From Salminus brasiliensis (lineage: Eukaryota > Chordata > Actinopteri > Characiformes > Bryconidae): a stretch of 64,000 nucleotides of DNA. The stretch covers positions 32,107,680 to 32,171,679 of the forward strand of contig NC_132896.1 in the NCBI RefSeq assembly GCF_030463535.1, in the 5' to 3' direction. Positions 52,802 to 64,000 of this stretch are shown piece after piece. The translations under genes and the position numbers were made by a program. Within the stretch, counting starts at the first letter, position 1, and each line of letters opens with the position of its first letter. The notes beneath the pieces were generated by a model. It was not told the origin of the DNA. It worked only from the letters and a program-made list of their open reading frames with translations, and ran no database searches.

Positions 52802-54401
52802 ATGCCGGGAGGTCGCTTATTATTACAGACTGCAGCAGTGAGCAGGAGTGAGTACTGGGTCTCTACTACTGGGGCAGACTGTCTTTCCGTGTCTGCAGGC
52901 GACGGATGTTATACTGTGGGCATTTTTATCCAGCTAGCGCATCGCTAACCAGGCAGGCCTGAGCCGCTGACCTTAGCTTCTCCTGGCTAGCTGGTGGAGG
53001 AGGATATCGTGAGGGGTCTCTCAAATTAATAAATAATACTCCTATAAACCTATAAAACCCCACCTATAAACTATAAAAGACTAGCTCATTAAATTGAAGG
53101 AATGGTTTAAGTGTCTTTAATATTATTTTTCTATTTTTCCTAAATATTATTTTTGATAATTCAATATTGTAATATTGTTTTCTAAATGTTATGATTATAA
53201 ATGATATTTTACTATGATCAACATTAATTTTCATTGTTGCTATTTCATGCAAACCTTTTACAAACATCTTATTTTAGTAGTCTGTTGTTTTATTCTCTTA
53301 GAAATGGTTCCTAGATAGTAATAATTACAGTAATTAATGTACTACAGAATTCTGTTTTATTACATGTTAATTATGTGTTACTGTTGTATTTCTAGGTATT
53401 ATTAGATGTTTGGATTAATATCGTATTAGATTAGGTGTAAAGGTAAAGGTGCACGTATTTGTCGCTGTACACTGTCCTCTGCATTTAACCCATCTGGTAG
53501 TGAACACACACTCACACACACACACACATGTGTTAGGGGCAGTGAGTACACACACACACACACACACATGTGTTAGGGGCAGTGAGTACACACACACACA
53601 CACACACACACACCCAGAGCGGTGGGCAGCCAACTCCTGCGCCCGGGGAGCAGAGAGGGTAAAGGGCCTTGCTCAAGGGCCCAACAGATTAGATATTAGA
53701 TATTATCTGATGCATTAAATTACATACTTTACGGCTGTCTGCCAGGTCCTGAACACAATGCCTAAGATTAAGCGTTTTACTGCCGTGTACTCCCAACCGT
53801 GAGAGTGAAGACACCCGTATTTACAGTTGGGCATTAAGGCAGTGCGAGACCCAGAACGGTCAGCTGGCACCTCGTCACCTCGTGAGCTCTTGCTCTAAGG
53901 CACCTCAGCCATGGATGCTGGCTCGAACCAGTGACCACCTAGTCCCGAGCCCCCCTTTTCTAACTTTTTAGGCCACAGCTGCATTAAATAGTTAATTAAT
54001 GACTTTAATTAATACGTAATGATATTGATTAATGCTGTTTTATATTCATGTCAGTCTTCTCTTGAATTTAAAATGTGTCTTTTCTTTGTTTACAGTTGCT
54101 AGCAGGAATATGTTCACTGCGTTTAAGCCAGATACATCGAAACCAAACTTCCTGCGCGTGGGACTGACGTTTGGAAGCACAGTGTTCCTGTGGGCACTGG
54201 TAATACCACTCTCACAATGAATCACTGCTCTAAATTGCTCACAGTATATTTGATGAATATTTCTGTGATTATCTATAACATTCATGAGAGCTTCTAGATC
54301 ACGACTGATGACCTGTGTATGCCTGTTCTGTGTCCCCTTAGCTCTTCAAACAGCACAGCACTGATGTGGCGGAATACAAGAAAAGAAATGGACTGGAGTA
54401 A
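52802..54401 (+). CDS. ndufc1: NDUFC1, mitochondrial complex I accessory subunit (KFYI), 69 aa
   Basis: Exons 52802-52847, 54096-54199 and 54342-54401 join with phases 1 and 0. NDUFC1 is a small single-span subunit of the membrane arm of respiratory complex I in the inner mitochondrial membrane. The N-terminus (MPGGRLLLQTAAVSR) is basic and fits a mitochondrial presequence. The hydrophobic span is VGLTFGSTVFLWALLF, and the conserved C-terminus reads EYKKRNGLE, as in mammals (EYKRRNGLE). Human is 76 aa. A donor 13 bases after the stop (54414/54415) and an acceptor at 54978-54979 indicate an intron in the 3' UTR. The gene is divergent from naa15 and shares its promoter region. Confidence 0.93.
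53440..53690 (-). mobile_element. tRNA-derived SINE (reverse) with embedded CA repeats
   Basis: Reverse complement of the element at 55800-56060: GGGCCTTGCTCAAGGGCCCA and CCTCTGCATTTAACCCATCTG flank CA runs. The CA part is itself duplicated as two copies of CATGTGTTAGGGGCAGTGAG. Located in ndufc1 intron 1. Confidence 0.6.
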
Positions 54402-54479
54402 TTCCTCACAACATGTAAGCATCACTCTTTGCTGTGGCTGTTGATGGCAATAACCGACTGAAATCTGAGAGAGTGGTGT

Positions 54480-54720
54480 TTACATTTACATTTACATTTA
54501 TGGCATTTAGCAGACGCTCTTATCCAGAGCGACTTACAAGGTAACTCGTATTACAGAGGTGGGCCAATGTAGTGTTAGGAGTCTTGCCCAGGGACTCTTA
54601 TTGGTGTAGCGCAGCATAGTCACCCAGACCGGGAATCGAACCCTGGTCTCCCACATGGTGTTGTTGTAACGCAATGGTAGGTGGTGGTGTTATCTGTTGC
54701 GCCACACCAACCACTACAGT
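54480..54720 (+). mobile_element. Interspersed repeat (SINE-like) in the ndufc1 3' UTR intron
   Basis: TTTACATTTACATTTATGGC, then TTTAGCAGACGCTCTTATCC and AGAGCGACTTACAAGG, ending with a tRNA-like segment GGGAATCGAACCCTGGTCTC near 54630. The module is widespread in teleosts. Confidence 0.65.
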
Positions 54721-55070
54721 GGTGGGTCTTAGTTTAAGCATTGTTACCTGGGCACAGTATGAGCTGTATGTTGTGTGATGTATCTGCACTGATAAAGCAA
54801 CCTGTATGGATTATATAAACAGCACAACATAAGCAGTAAAATATCTGATGTACATGCAATTAATGTTTGCAATTACTCACTATGTCGTGCTTAACATTGC
54901 ATGCTAATTAAATCCATGTAAGACTTGCAGTAACGCTGTATGTGTTTATTCATCGCTTTCCCCCCTTATCTCTCCACAGGACACATTTCCATCCTCTCTG
55001 GATAGTCTGCCATGCTTGTGTTCCTTCTGTCTGTGCAGTCCACTTCTCTTGGATAATCTCTCTGATGTAA

Positions 55071-55076
55071 AATAAA
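55071..55076 (+). terminator. ndufc1: ndufc1 polyadenylation signal AATAAA
   Basis: AATAAA lies at the end of the second 3' UTR exon (from 54980), in GTAAAATAAAGATTG. Position and context fit a short terminal exon of about 110 bases. Confidence 0.65.
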
Positions 55077-55799
55077 GATTGTTATATATTAAACACGCTT
55101 CCTGTTCAATCCCTTTCTGCAGACCCTTTCTTCTGGAAATGTTTGCACATTGAGTGTTGTTGCCATTGTGCGCTGTATGTGGAACACTGATAGTTGGGAC
55201 AGTTGAAGGACACACCCAGAGGCATCCTGTAGAGGAGGCAGTCCTGCAGACCCTCAGGTTTATTACATTTCTCAGAGAAACAGCCTTTTAAATAGCACAG
55301 AATGGGACTAATGAGACCTGACCTTAGATCACTGTAATACCATACAGGTATAGCATGAGGTGTTTGGTGCACAGCTATACAAAGTCATGGTTCTTAATAC
55401 ATCAGTGGATTGGAAAGTGATCCATTATTGTCTGTCACTGTAATTTAATACATATAATTATAATATTTACACCCACTAGTGTTCTCACTCAACAGATTTT
55501 CAAGCCATCCGTGGTGGTGAGGTGCACTCGCACGACTTGTAGCCTTGTTCAGTGGCGCTCATTCAGTCATGGGTTGCTGAAATTATATGCTGTACAGAAA
55601 ATGACTGACCTTTTCTCACAATGTTACTGGTACGCTGTTCTTATTTTGGAAATTCTGGTAACCAGTCTGCAAAAGTTGATAGTTTTTATATAGTAATTAT
55701 AATTTATTAATTATTTCACATCATTACAGATAGTATTCAGTTCACTTTTGGTTTTATATTTAGGTTTTTATATACCAATGTCCTACATATCATATCATT

Positions 55800-56060
55800 A
55801 GAGCTCCGGGCTATTGATGACAGGGTTGTGGGTTCGAGCGGCCACTGTTGGGCACTTGAGCAAGGCCCTTCACCCTCTCTCTGCGCCCTGGGTGCCCAAC
55901 GCTCTAGGGGTGTGTGTGTGTGTGCGCGCTTACTGACCCTATTTCACTACTGTGTGTGTCTGTGTGTGTGTGTGAGTGTGTTCACCACCACAGATGGGTC
56001 AAATGCGGAGGGCACATTTTGCTGTACATTGTACAATGTACATTGACAAATACCTGCACC
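55800..56060 (+). mobile_element. tRNA-derived SINE (forward)
   Basis: B-box-like GGGTTGTGGGTTCGAGC, then TTGAGCAAGGCCCTTCACCC and a GT-rich body; the tail is ATGGGTCAAATGCGGAGGGC. It is related to 53440-53690. The intergenic stretch from 55080 to 55800 shows nothing else I can support. Confidence 0.65.
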
Positions 56061-56199
56061 CTTATACCCCTAAAAAAACATACACCAAAAAAGTTGAATA
56101 TGTATGGTAAATAACTATAGCTAATTATTATTATTATAATTTTAATTTTAAATAATTATCAGAAGACTTTTATAGTGGCAGTAGCAGAAGCAGTAGCAA

Positions 56200-56368
56200 C
56201 GCTACTTCAGTCGCGTCGGGACTTTTATTTTGAAAGGCGCGCCGCCGCGCTGTAAATCTCCTCAGTGCGGCTGCAGCGCCCTCACGCCCCCTCCGTGTGT
56301 GTCTCCGGGCTCAGTCAGTCAGTCTCAGGCCCGGCGTGCTTCAGTCTCCCCGGCGTGTGTGTGTCAGG
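56200..56368 (+). promoter_or_regulatory. mgarp: CpG-rich promoter and 5' UTR of mgarp
   Basis: The stretch immediately before the mgarp ATG contains GGCGCGCCGCCGCGCTG and is far richer in CpG than its flanks. Triple AGTC words (TCAGTCAGTCAGTCTCAGG) occur close to the ATG. No TATA box is visible. Confidence 0.45.
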
Positions 56369-57491
56369 ATGTTCGCGGTCAGAGCAGCGTGGCGGCGGTG
56401 TGCGGTCCATCAGGCCCTCGCGGTTCGGTCCAGCCTGAACGGAGCCGGTGAGGATCGGGTTTCGCTGGTACACATTAGCTACACTAACGGACAGTAGGGC
56501 CGGCAGCAGTGACCCGGAGCGCGAGGCTAGCTAAATCACTCACTTAACGATTAGTTTTTAATTAATAAAAAATATTCACACACCTTTACGTAAGTTCATA
56601 CCATTTCTGTGATGTTTAGAAAATAGTAAATAGCAGTTTGAGTCGGTATAAGTGAAAAATTCGGCTGGAAGTGGCTTCTTTCTCGGAATTATCCAGTCCA
56701 CCTTAAGCGCTGCAGTAGCTCCGCTGCGGTGCCGCGCTGCCCGCATGTAAACCGCTGCAGCATTTAAGGTGGACCGGAGAATTCCCAATCAGACAGCAGG
56801 CTAGTGTGTGTTTTAAGGGGAGTGAAGGTCAGATGCTTTCTTCTGTGGGCTGCACGACACCAGACCTGAGCTCCAGTACACCATGTACAAACCGAGCACA
56901 TGGGCTCACACACACACTCCACACACACTCCACACACACCTGGACTCCTGTGCGTTTCCTCAGACTTCGACCCTTTGACATTGGTTTAGCTGCAGTTTAA
57001 AAGTGTGTTAACTCGACTTTTGGCTTTTTAATTAAGATTAAATCATTTATACACGATTATGAAAGATAAGGTTGCGTAATAGTGGATGGGGGGCGGGGCG
57101 AGCGGGACTCATATTGTGGATTTGGGGGCGTTTGCGTTCAGGAATGCCGACAGGACTTTTAATGTGTGACCTTCAGTGGAGGGGGGGGAGGAGGAGGAGG
57201 GGGGAGTGGAGGGGGAGGGGAGGGGGGAGTGGAGGGAGAGGAGGGGGAGGGGGGAGTGGAGGGGGAGGGGAGGGGGGAGTGGAGGGAGAGGAGGGGGAGG
57301 GGGGAGGGGAGGGGGGAGTGGAGGGAGAGGAGGGGGAGGGGGGAGTGGAGGGGGAGGAGGAGGAGGGAGTGGAGGGGGAGTGGGGGGGGGGGGAGGAGGA
57401 GGAGGGGGGAGTGGGGAGGGGGGGGGGGAGGAGGAGGAGGAGGGCGAGGAAACTGGTTCCTCTGTCATTCACGTGCTGGTGAACGTGCACA

Positions 57492-57541
<50 letters not shown>

Positions 57542-60500
57542 GATGAGTATATGTATTTTTCTATCTAGTGCATTCCTGATCAGCTGTGTCTGGCTGGGCC
57601 TGGCTGGGCCTGGCTGGGCCTGGCTGTGTCTGGCTGTGTCTGGCTGTGTCTGGCTGGGCCTGGCTGGGCCTGGCTGGGCGTCTCTCTGTAGAGCCCAGGC
57701 CGGCTGTGGTTCAGGGCCATGGCCGCTCATACACAGTATTTAATAACTGGCTCTACACACTGCACAAATGTAGGAGTAGTAAGTTGCATAGTAGTGTGTT
57801 AATGCTGGTTAAGAGCCAGGAGAGAGCTGATAAGAGCTTAAAGAAGCCCCCCCTGCACACACACCCACCCATGTACTGCACTGTCAGTGGTTAAAAACGT
57901 TATTAAAACATTATTATCCAGGCATTTCTTCAATTAATTTGACTAAAACATCATTTTTGATCAGTTGTCATGGTTCTAGTTATCTAGCTCTTCTAATGAT
58001 TGCAGGTCACCTTTATGGATATTAAGATAAACAGTGTATTAATGTAGTTATAGATGTTGATTATAATTATGCAGAATAAATATAAATTAATATAAATAAT
58101 AGGCAAGATTTTTTTTTACTTTAAACCATTATAACAGTTTAATCCTAATTATTTTAACACCATTTATTTATTTATTTTGCTTTGCACATCTTGACTTGAC
58201 TTTTATCATAATTAATAGTAGTACAGGTAGGAGAGGAATTCTGTATGGATTAGATATGAAGAATTAGGACAGTTTTGCAGTTGTTGACCCTTCAATGCAT
58301 GTGTGAATTGAATGTTGTATAATAACATAGAATAGAAAAGGTTTTCAACGAATGTCAACGTACAAGTAAATGTCTTTTTTTTAATTATTTTTATTGTATT
58401 TAAAAATGGCTATAATAAATTATATTGCACAGATTAATATATTGTATTATATAGTTTATACAAATAAAATTATGGATGCCAGCACATAAATAAGTAAGTC
58501 AAGTCAAGTGGGTTTTATTGTCAGTGCAGACAGATACAGTACAACACAGTACAGACGGAGAATAATAAATAAATTAGGGGTAGTGTGCAAATTATGCAGT
58601 GTGCAATAAATATTGAGTCCAGTGAGGTAGTAAAGTAATAATGGGGTAATGTACAGTAGTAATAGCACTAGTACAGTGTAGTAACACCTCATACAGTATG
58701 CTAATGTGTTACCAGTGCTTTACTAACACAAGTGAAAGTGGTACTTATGGTACTTATGGTACTTATGGTACTTGTACTCAGCTTCTCCACCCATCTCCCC
58801 TAAGAAACCCGGTGTGATTAGTGACGCAGCGCTGTGGCTCTACTGCACGCTCACTCTCTCTGTACTGTTTGACTCCTAAACCAGATTAGCAGATTAGCCG
58901 GTATAAATAACACCGTAGTGTCTGGAGCTCTGTGACTGACCGGATTACGAGTGAGAAGATAAGCACCATTTCTTTTATTGTCCTCTAGAGGAACCGTCCT
59001 GTGGAGTACAGTACAGTCCAGTCCTCACGTTGATTTTCTGGTCCCTTGATCATTCTGTGACCGTTTGACCACAGCCGTGGATTTGCTCAGGGAGGACGGG
59101 TCTGATAAGGACGCTGCAGGTCTGCGCGTGCAGAGCCGAGGCGGACACGAGTCCAAGCTGCTTCTGTAGTAAACAGAACTTCTGACCTTAGGGTTGGGCT
59201 CGGATGGAATTAGTGTAAGTGAAGAGGACGGTGGAAACGGACGTCCTCCTGGGGTCAGAAGAGTCGAGGCTTTACTGAAAGGTGTTTAAAATGAAAGATA
59301 TGCTGGGATTTTATTAAATTCTGCTTTTTAATTAAAAAATTACTAAATTCATTTGTCTCTAAAAGCTTGACAAATTGTCCTTTATGGTTCTCAGTTGTGG
59401 TTTAAGAAAATAAAGTACATATTTATCAATATTTTGATGTATTCTAATATTTTTAGTTAAAATATTAAGTATTATTAGGTATTTTTTTAAGTATTATTTA
59501 AAGACAGTTACATATAAGTGCCTTTTGATGAGAGTCACTATTTTGGATGTCAGAATTTCAGTACACAGGGCAAAAGACTGAACATTAGTAAGTAGAGAAG
59601 CTAAGAGGCTAAGTCTAAATATTGAGACAGTAAGTGATCACCATCAGCTATGGTCTCAACAACATGGACTTGGTATGCAAATATAATGACTTACTTTATT
59701 ATTTGTTTTTGTTTTAAAATTGAAATGTAAAGTGATGTAGTGCTACTTCTTTATGATCTGGGCGGGGGTCGCGAGTTTGAATCCAGAGCCGTGCCTCTCT
59801 GCCATCAGCGTCCGGAGCCTGAGAGAGCACAATTGGCCGTGCTCTCTCCGGGTGGGTAGATGGTGCTGTCCCTCATCCCTCTTAAAGCAATATTGGCCGG
59901 CACAGGCATCTGTTAGCTGAAGTGGTGGTGCTGGGGACCTGGTGCTTTGCCTTCCTCAGAGCGTTTTGGTTGCCCTGCAGTGCCAGACAGGGGCTGGATT
60001 CACATGTATCAGAGGGAGGTATGAACGGGTGGGTTAGTTGGCAGGAATTTGGAGGAAAATTTGATAAAAAATGTATTAAAAAATAAAATAAAATAAGATT
60101 TGCATCAGATTTGAGCATTATTGTTTGTGTCTAAAGACCTTTTCCTCGTATTTAAAGAGACGAGGTTGGTGACTGAGTTGAATTCCAGCGTTAGCCTAGC
60201 ATCTAAAGTATCATGTGTCCAATATCTAATATTTTGGCGGATCATCTGCAACTGGTCAAAGTGATATTCATCATATTAATTAAATTATTTATTAATATAT
60301 ATTTACATTACATTTACATTTACGGTATTTAGCAGACGCTCTTATCCAGAGTGACTTACAAAGTGCTTTGCTATTTACCCAAGAAAAGCCTTAGCTAGTT
60401 AGAATAGACCAATAAATCAAAGGATGCCTCCAAGCTTAGACATTACTATATATATATATATATACTATAATAAATATACATTATTTATTATTAATTTACG

Positions 60501-62336
60501 AATGTAATTATTTAAATAGTATTTTATAATTAATAAAAAATAAAGTTGTCTAAATTTATTTCCTCTGTGTTTTTTTTTCTTTTTTCTGTACAGTCGTTCC
60601 TCGGAGGCCCATGTCATCAGTTCCAGGCGGCTCGGGCGAAAATATCCTGTATGTAGTCCTGTGTGGCGGCGCCTTCGCCGGAGCTCTGACATATGTGAGT
60701 CCTTCTGCTACTTCAGCATTAATTCGTCCCTGCAGGGAAAAATAAGCCGATTTTATGAATTATTTATTGATGGTTTGTTTATTTTGTTTTATAAATTAGG
60801 CCTACAGTACTGTGACGTCCGACAGCGCCCGCTTTACTGACCGCATTGCAAATATCGAGGCCCGGCCCAAGGATGACTGGAAGCCCAAGCAATGGCCACC
60901 GAAGAGTAAGTCTACCTCACTCTCAGTAACACAGCTCTCCAACCCACCCTGGGACAGCGTTCCCGTTTGGAATGGTTTGACATCTTGGTGCGTTAAATGC
61001 GGGTGACCGAACTAGTCAGCTAGTAAATCAGTTACCATGATGGCAGACACTTGAGTGCTGCCTGAGGAGGATTAGGTAAAAGGTCACATTCTGTATCCAG
61101 CAGTGTGTGTATTTATAGCCCAGTGTCCAAACACCTGAAAACGGAGCTGAGTGAGTTTGTGAAGGGTTTCTCACCAGACAGGGCCTTATCTGAGCTCCTA
61201 ACGCCGTCCCTGCAGGATCAGAGGACGAAATACCACGTTAAACGTGGACTAAAGGGAAAATATCAGCTGGAGTTATTCATATTCACCTAATGTCAGCTAG
61301 AGTAGGGGACGTCTGACTAACGGCGGTTAGAGTAAGGGACGTCTGACTAACGGCGGTTAGAGTAGGGGGCGTCTGACTAACGGCGGTTAGAGTAGGGGAC
61401 GTCTGACTAACGGCGGTTAGAGTAGGGGACAACTGACTAACGGCGGTTAGAGTAGGGGACGTCTGACTAACGGCGGTTAGAGTAGGGGACTTCTGACTAA
61501 CGGCGGTTAGAGTAGGGGACGTCTGACTAACGGCGGTTAGAGTAGGGGACGTCTGACTAACGGCGGTTAGAGTAGGGGACGTCTGACTAACGGCGGTTAG
61601 AGTAGGGGACGTCTGAACAAACGGCGGTTAGAGTAGGGGACGTCTGACTAACGGCGGTTAGAGTAGGGGACGTCTGACTAACGGCGGTTAGAGTAGGGGA
61701 CGTCTGACTAACGGCGGTTAGAGTAGGGGACTTCTGACTAACGGCGGTTAGAGTAGGGGACGTCTGACTAACGGCGGTTAGAGTAGGGGACGTCTGACTA
61801 ACGGCGGTTAGAGTAGGGGACGTCTGACTAACGGCGGTTAGAGTAGGGGACGTCTGAACAAACGGCGGTTAGAGTAGGGGACGTCTGACTAACGGCGGTT
61901 AGAGTAGGGGACGTCTGACTAACGGCGGTTAGAGTAGGGGACGTCTGACTAACGGCGGTTAGAGTAGGGGACGTCTGACTAACGGCGGTTAGAGTAGGGG
62001 ACGTCTGACTAACGGCGGTTAGAGTAGGGGACGTCTGACTAACGGCGGTTAGAGTAGGGGACGTCTGACTAACGGCGGTTAGAGTAGGGGACTTCCGACT
62101 AACGGCGGTTAGAGTAGGGGACGTCTGACTAACGGCGGTTAGAGTAGGGGACGTCTGACTAACGGCGGTTAGAGTAGGGGACAACTGACTAACGGCGGTT
62201 AGTCTGAACGGGTTTGGGTCTGAACCTCGGGTTCTGTGTTTCAGATATTTACTGATGCATTTTTCTAATTAAGGCTTTATTATAATGCCTGTTTACCGTT
62301 GTGTTTTTCTCTGTTTAGGCCAGGATGGAGGTGACA
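56369..62336 (+). CDS. mgarp: MGARP-like mitochondrial protein, first four coding exons (3' end beyond the window)
   Basis: Exons 56369-56447, 60594-60694, 60800-60905 and 62319-62336 join in phase. MGARP is an integral mitochondrial protein linked to mitochondrial distribution and steroidogenic or hypoxic responses. The N-terminus (MFAVRAAWRRCAVHQALAVR) is basic and amphipathic, as in a mitochondrial presequence. It is followed by RRPMSSVPGGSGENILYVVL, a membrane span to about residue 60, and AYSTVTSDSARFTDRIANIE, which matches the conserved TVTSDQAKHTEH-type block of mammalian MGARP. The last exon seen is an 18-base microexon coding QDGGD between split codons, with donor GTGAGT. The acidic C-terminal region that names the family is not in the window. 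The identification rests on the conserved block and on the position next to ndufc1. Confidence 0.85.
57179..57455 (+). repeat. G-rich purine tract, GGGGAGTGGAGGG repeats, mgarp intron 1
   Basis: About 275 bases almost without pyrimidine, made of GGGGAGTGGAGGGAGAGGA-like units. It gives long Gly/Glu and Pro/Ser frames on the two strands, which I regard as artefacts. It is followed by (GT)n at 57496-57538. Confidence 0.95.
57585..57682 (+). repeat. 10-bp minisatellite TGGCTGGGCC / TGGCTGTGTC
   Basis: About nine tandem 10-base units in mgarp intron 1 alternate between two variants: three TGGCTGGGCC, three TGGCTGTGTC, then three TGGCTGGGCC or a close variant. Confidence 0.9.
58740..58778 (+). 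repeat. 10-bp tandem repeat TACTTATGGT
   Basis: About four copies, the last one variant, in mgarp intron 1. It is short and non-coding. Confidence 0.85.
59755..60070 (+). mobile_element. tRNA-derived SINE, second copy of the 16500 family
   Basis: GGGTCGCGAGTTTGAATCC (B-box), AGCACAATTGGCCGTGCTCT and CCGGGTGGGTAGATGGTGCT. It is in mgarp intron 1. Confidence 0.6.
61290..62205 (+). repeat. 30-bp minisatellite in mgarp intron 3
   Basis: About 30 tandem copies of a unit read ACGGCGGTTAGAGTAGGGGA then CGTCTGACTA. Variant units recur at fixed distance: CTTCTGACTA at 61490 and 61731, and GAACAAACGG near 61614 and 61855, both 241 bases apart. The array therefore grew by copying an eight-unit block. 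A minus-strand Ser/Pro/Thr frame over it is an artefact. Confidence 0.95.
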
Positions 62337-62974
62337 GTGAGTATCCAAATGATTATACTACAGTTTTCTCTGTTCTTTGAAACTCTGCTAACATCTGTCT
62401 CTGCACTCACTGAACTAATGTGCTGCTAATGTGTGAACCTGAAAATTAGAACTACACAGCCCAGTTCCATATACACCTGGGATAGGAGCCATTTCTCACT
62501 GTAGACCTCACCATAAAGTCAAAATCCATGTTTCAGTACTCACACCCACTCTGAGTGAGTGAGTGAAGCCCAGCCCATTGCATGACGTCCGTTCAGCTGA
62601 ACACTGCAGAACACTGCAGAACACGGCACATCATGGTAAATCACCTGAGCACATGGCCACCCTGTTCTGATTAATGTTAAATATCATAAAGTTTCTCTGT
62701 TCGGCTGAGCAGAATATAAAGCCTGCATGTCCTAATAGAATTAGCTTCAGCAGGGTCCGAAGGTCATTTTTGGTGGCCTTTTGGTGGCCAGCTGAGAATG
62801 AGGCACTGACAGACAGGCTTTCAGGGATGTTCTTCTGAGTTCTTATAGGTTAGTTATGGGTCAGACGAGGGCATAACAAATGTCCAACAGGTCCAATAGC
62901 TAGTTAGCAGCTAGCTAACAGTGGCTAGAGTAGTTCAAGTCTAGCTGACATCAGAATACCTACCAAAAGTCGGT

Positions 62975-63182
62975 GGTGGCGGAGGCATGGACACCAAAGG
63001 CTCATTGATGCGATCCATGGAGGTTCCACCTCACGAGGTACAGGACCTGCTGCTAACATCTTGGTGCCGGATATCACAGGACACCTTCAGAGGTCTTGTG
63101 GAGTCCATGCCTCAACAGGTCAGACATGAGGGAGACATACATCATATTAGGCAGGTGGTTTTAATGTTATGGCTGATCGGTG
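62975..63182 (+). mobile_element. CATAACATTA-type DNA element, 3' part
   Basis: CACCAAAGGCTCATTGATGC, GAGGTTCCACCTCACGAG and GGTGGTTTTAATGTTATGGC match the copy at 25147-25378. The rest of 62337-63616 shows no exon I can support. Confidence 0.6.
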
Positions 63183-63616
63183 AAGACAGCTTTGGGTATT
63201 GTTTTGCGAGATTTTCCATATTTAGTCCCATAATTTGCTCAATAGCAAATATTTAGAGCAGTAGTTCCTGGTTCGGAGCCACCGATCCGCTGTGCAGCAC
63301 TGAATGGGATGTGAAGTTGCATGGTGTTTTTGCCAGTGGTCTGTGTTGGTGAGTTTTCTCTCCAGGTATCTTGACGCCTTACCCTTCCTGCCTGTAGCTA
63401 CTCCTGGCCAGAGCTCCTGTTAATCAGAACAGGGCTCCGCCCTCCTTCACTCCTATTGGCTCTTCACCTTAATGACCCGTCTGTACCGCCTTGTCTTGTT
63501 CTGTCAATCTCCTCACGCACATTCCCACCCCATTACCCACAGGTTCGTCTCTGATTTCACGAGATTCAGGCTTTTCAGGAGGAGGACCGTTCAAATACAA
63601 TCACAAGCTTTGAGAT

Positions 63617-64000
63617 GCACTTTGTGGACAAATGTTTGTGGACACCCCTTCTAATGGATTTGCTGAGTTTCTGACAGCCACTGCTGACACAGATGTGCAA
63701 GTGCACATGCACACAGCTTGTCTAGTCCCTATAGAAAATAAGTACTGCCAATAGAATAGGACTCTCTGCAGGGGCAGATCAACATCATGACCCTATCGGC
63801 ACCATGCTGCCTAATAATGCCAGGCATGGGCTAGTAGAGGGGTGTAAAGCCCTCTAGCATTAAGCTGTGGAGCAGTGAAGGAACTGTGTTCTCTGGAATG
63901 ATGAATGGTGGTGCTCCATCCAGTACTTTTGGGACCAGTAGGGGATGATGAGGTGAGGTGGGGATCCATCATGCAACATCCAGACCTCACTAGCATTCTT
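63617..64000 (-). mobile_element. Tc1/mariner-like MITE family A, reverse copy truncated by the window end
   Basis: TTTGTGGACAAATGTTTGTG at its start, then GTCTAGTCCCTATAG, CATGGGCTAGTAGAGGGGTG and ACTTTTGGGACCAGTAGGGG. The left end of the element lies beyond base 64000. Confidence 0.75.

Noticed and set aside
57072-57730. Gly/Glu-rich plus-strand and Pro/Ser-rich minus-strand frames, considered as the glutamic-acid-rich part of mgarp
   Set aside because: They are purine-repeat artefacts in intron 1, upstream of the conserved membrane-span exon; the acidic region of MGARP is C-terminal.
61828-62184. Minus-strand frame of SQTSPTLTAV decapeptide repeats
   Set aside because: A 30-base minisatellite read in one frame; it lies in an mgarp intron, antisense, without other gene signals.
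62987-63256. Plus-strand frame of 89 codons near the right end, considered as the last mgarp exon
   Set aside because: Its sequence is the CATAACATTA-type transposon; it is not acidic and has no suitable acceptor.

Overview
The window is vertebrate nuclear DNA, almost certainly from a teleost fish, possibly an otophysan such as a characiform (that finer placement is a low-confidence inference from the interspersed-repeat types). Genes are split into short exons with GT-AG introns. Introns and spacers carry long CA, CT and TA microsatellites, minisatellites, tRNA-derived SINEs and many copies of non-autonomous DNA transposons. Seven protein genes can be built exon by exon with matching splice phases.

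Layout, left to right: (1) the last three coding exons of setd7 (+, 373-3689), a SET-domain lysine methyltransferase whose 5' part lies outside the window. (2) A small unnamed four-transmembrane gene (+, 7135-10977, 223 aa). (3) About 7 kb with no recognisable gene. (4) rab33b (-, 17871-20994, 234 aa), a Golgi/autophagy Rab GTPase. (5) A 2-kb higher-order minisatellite in the spacer between divergent rab33b and the next gene. (6) mlsl, an animal malate synthase (+, 23867-34099, 14 exons, 565 aa) ending in a peroxisome-type tripeptide. (7) naa15 (-, 36545-51668, 20 exons, 867 aa), the auxiliary subunit of the NatA N-terminal acetyltransferase. (8) ndufc1 (+, 52802-54401, 69 aa), a complex I subunit, head-to-head with naa15 across a CpG-rich spacer with an NRF-1-like site. 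(9) The 5' part of mgarp (+, 56369-62336), a mitochondrial protein; its last exon lies beyond the window.

Read from right to left, mgarp, ndufc1, naa15, rab33b and setd7 have the same order and relative orientation as on human chromosome 4q31. Two genes are extra compared with human: mlsl between naa15 and rab33b, and the tetraspan gene between rab33b and setd7. The genes do not form one pathway. Three products relate to mitochondria or organelle metabolism (ndufc1, mgarp, mlsl). naa15 and ndufc1 probably share a divergent promoter.

The most notable points are the intact vertebrate malate synthase with its -ARL end; the 83-bp higher-order minisatellite in its divergent spacer; a rab33b C-terminus in which the prenylation CxC is not terminal; a rab33b intron made of dozens of near-consensus 5' splice sites; simple repeats that form the 3' splice-site tracts of several exons; and two GC-AG introns. 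All identifications come from reading translated exons against remembered family motifs; no database search was run.
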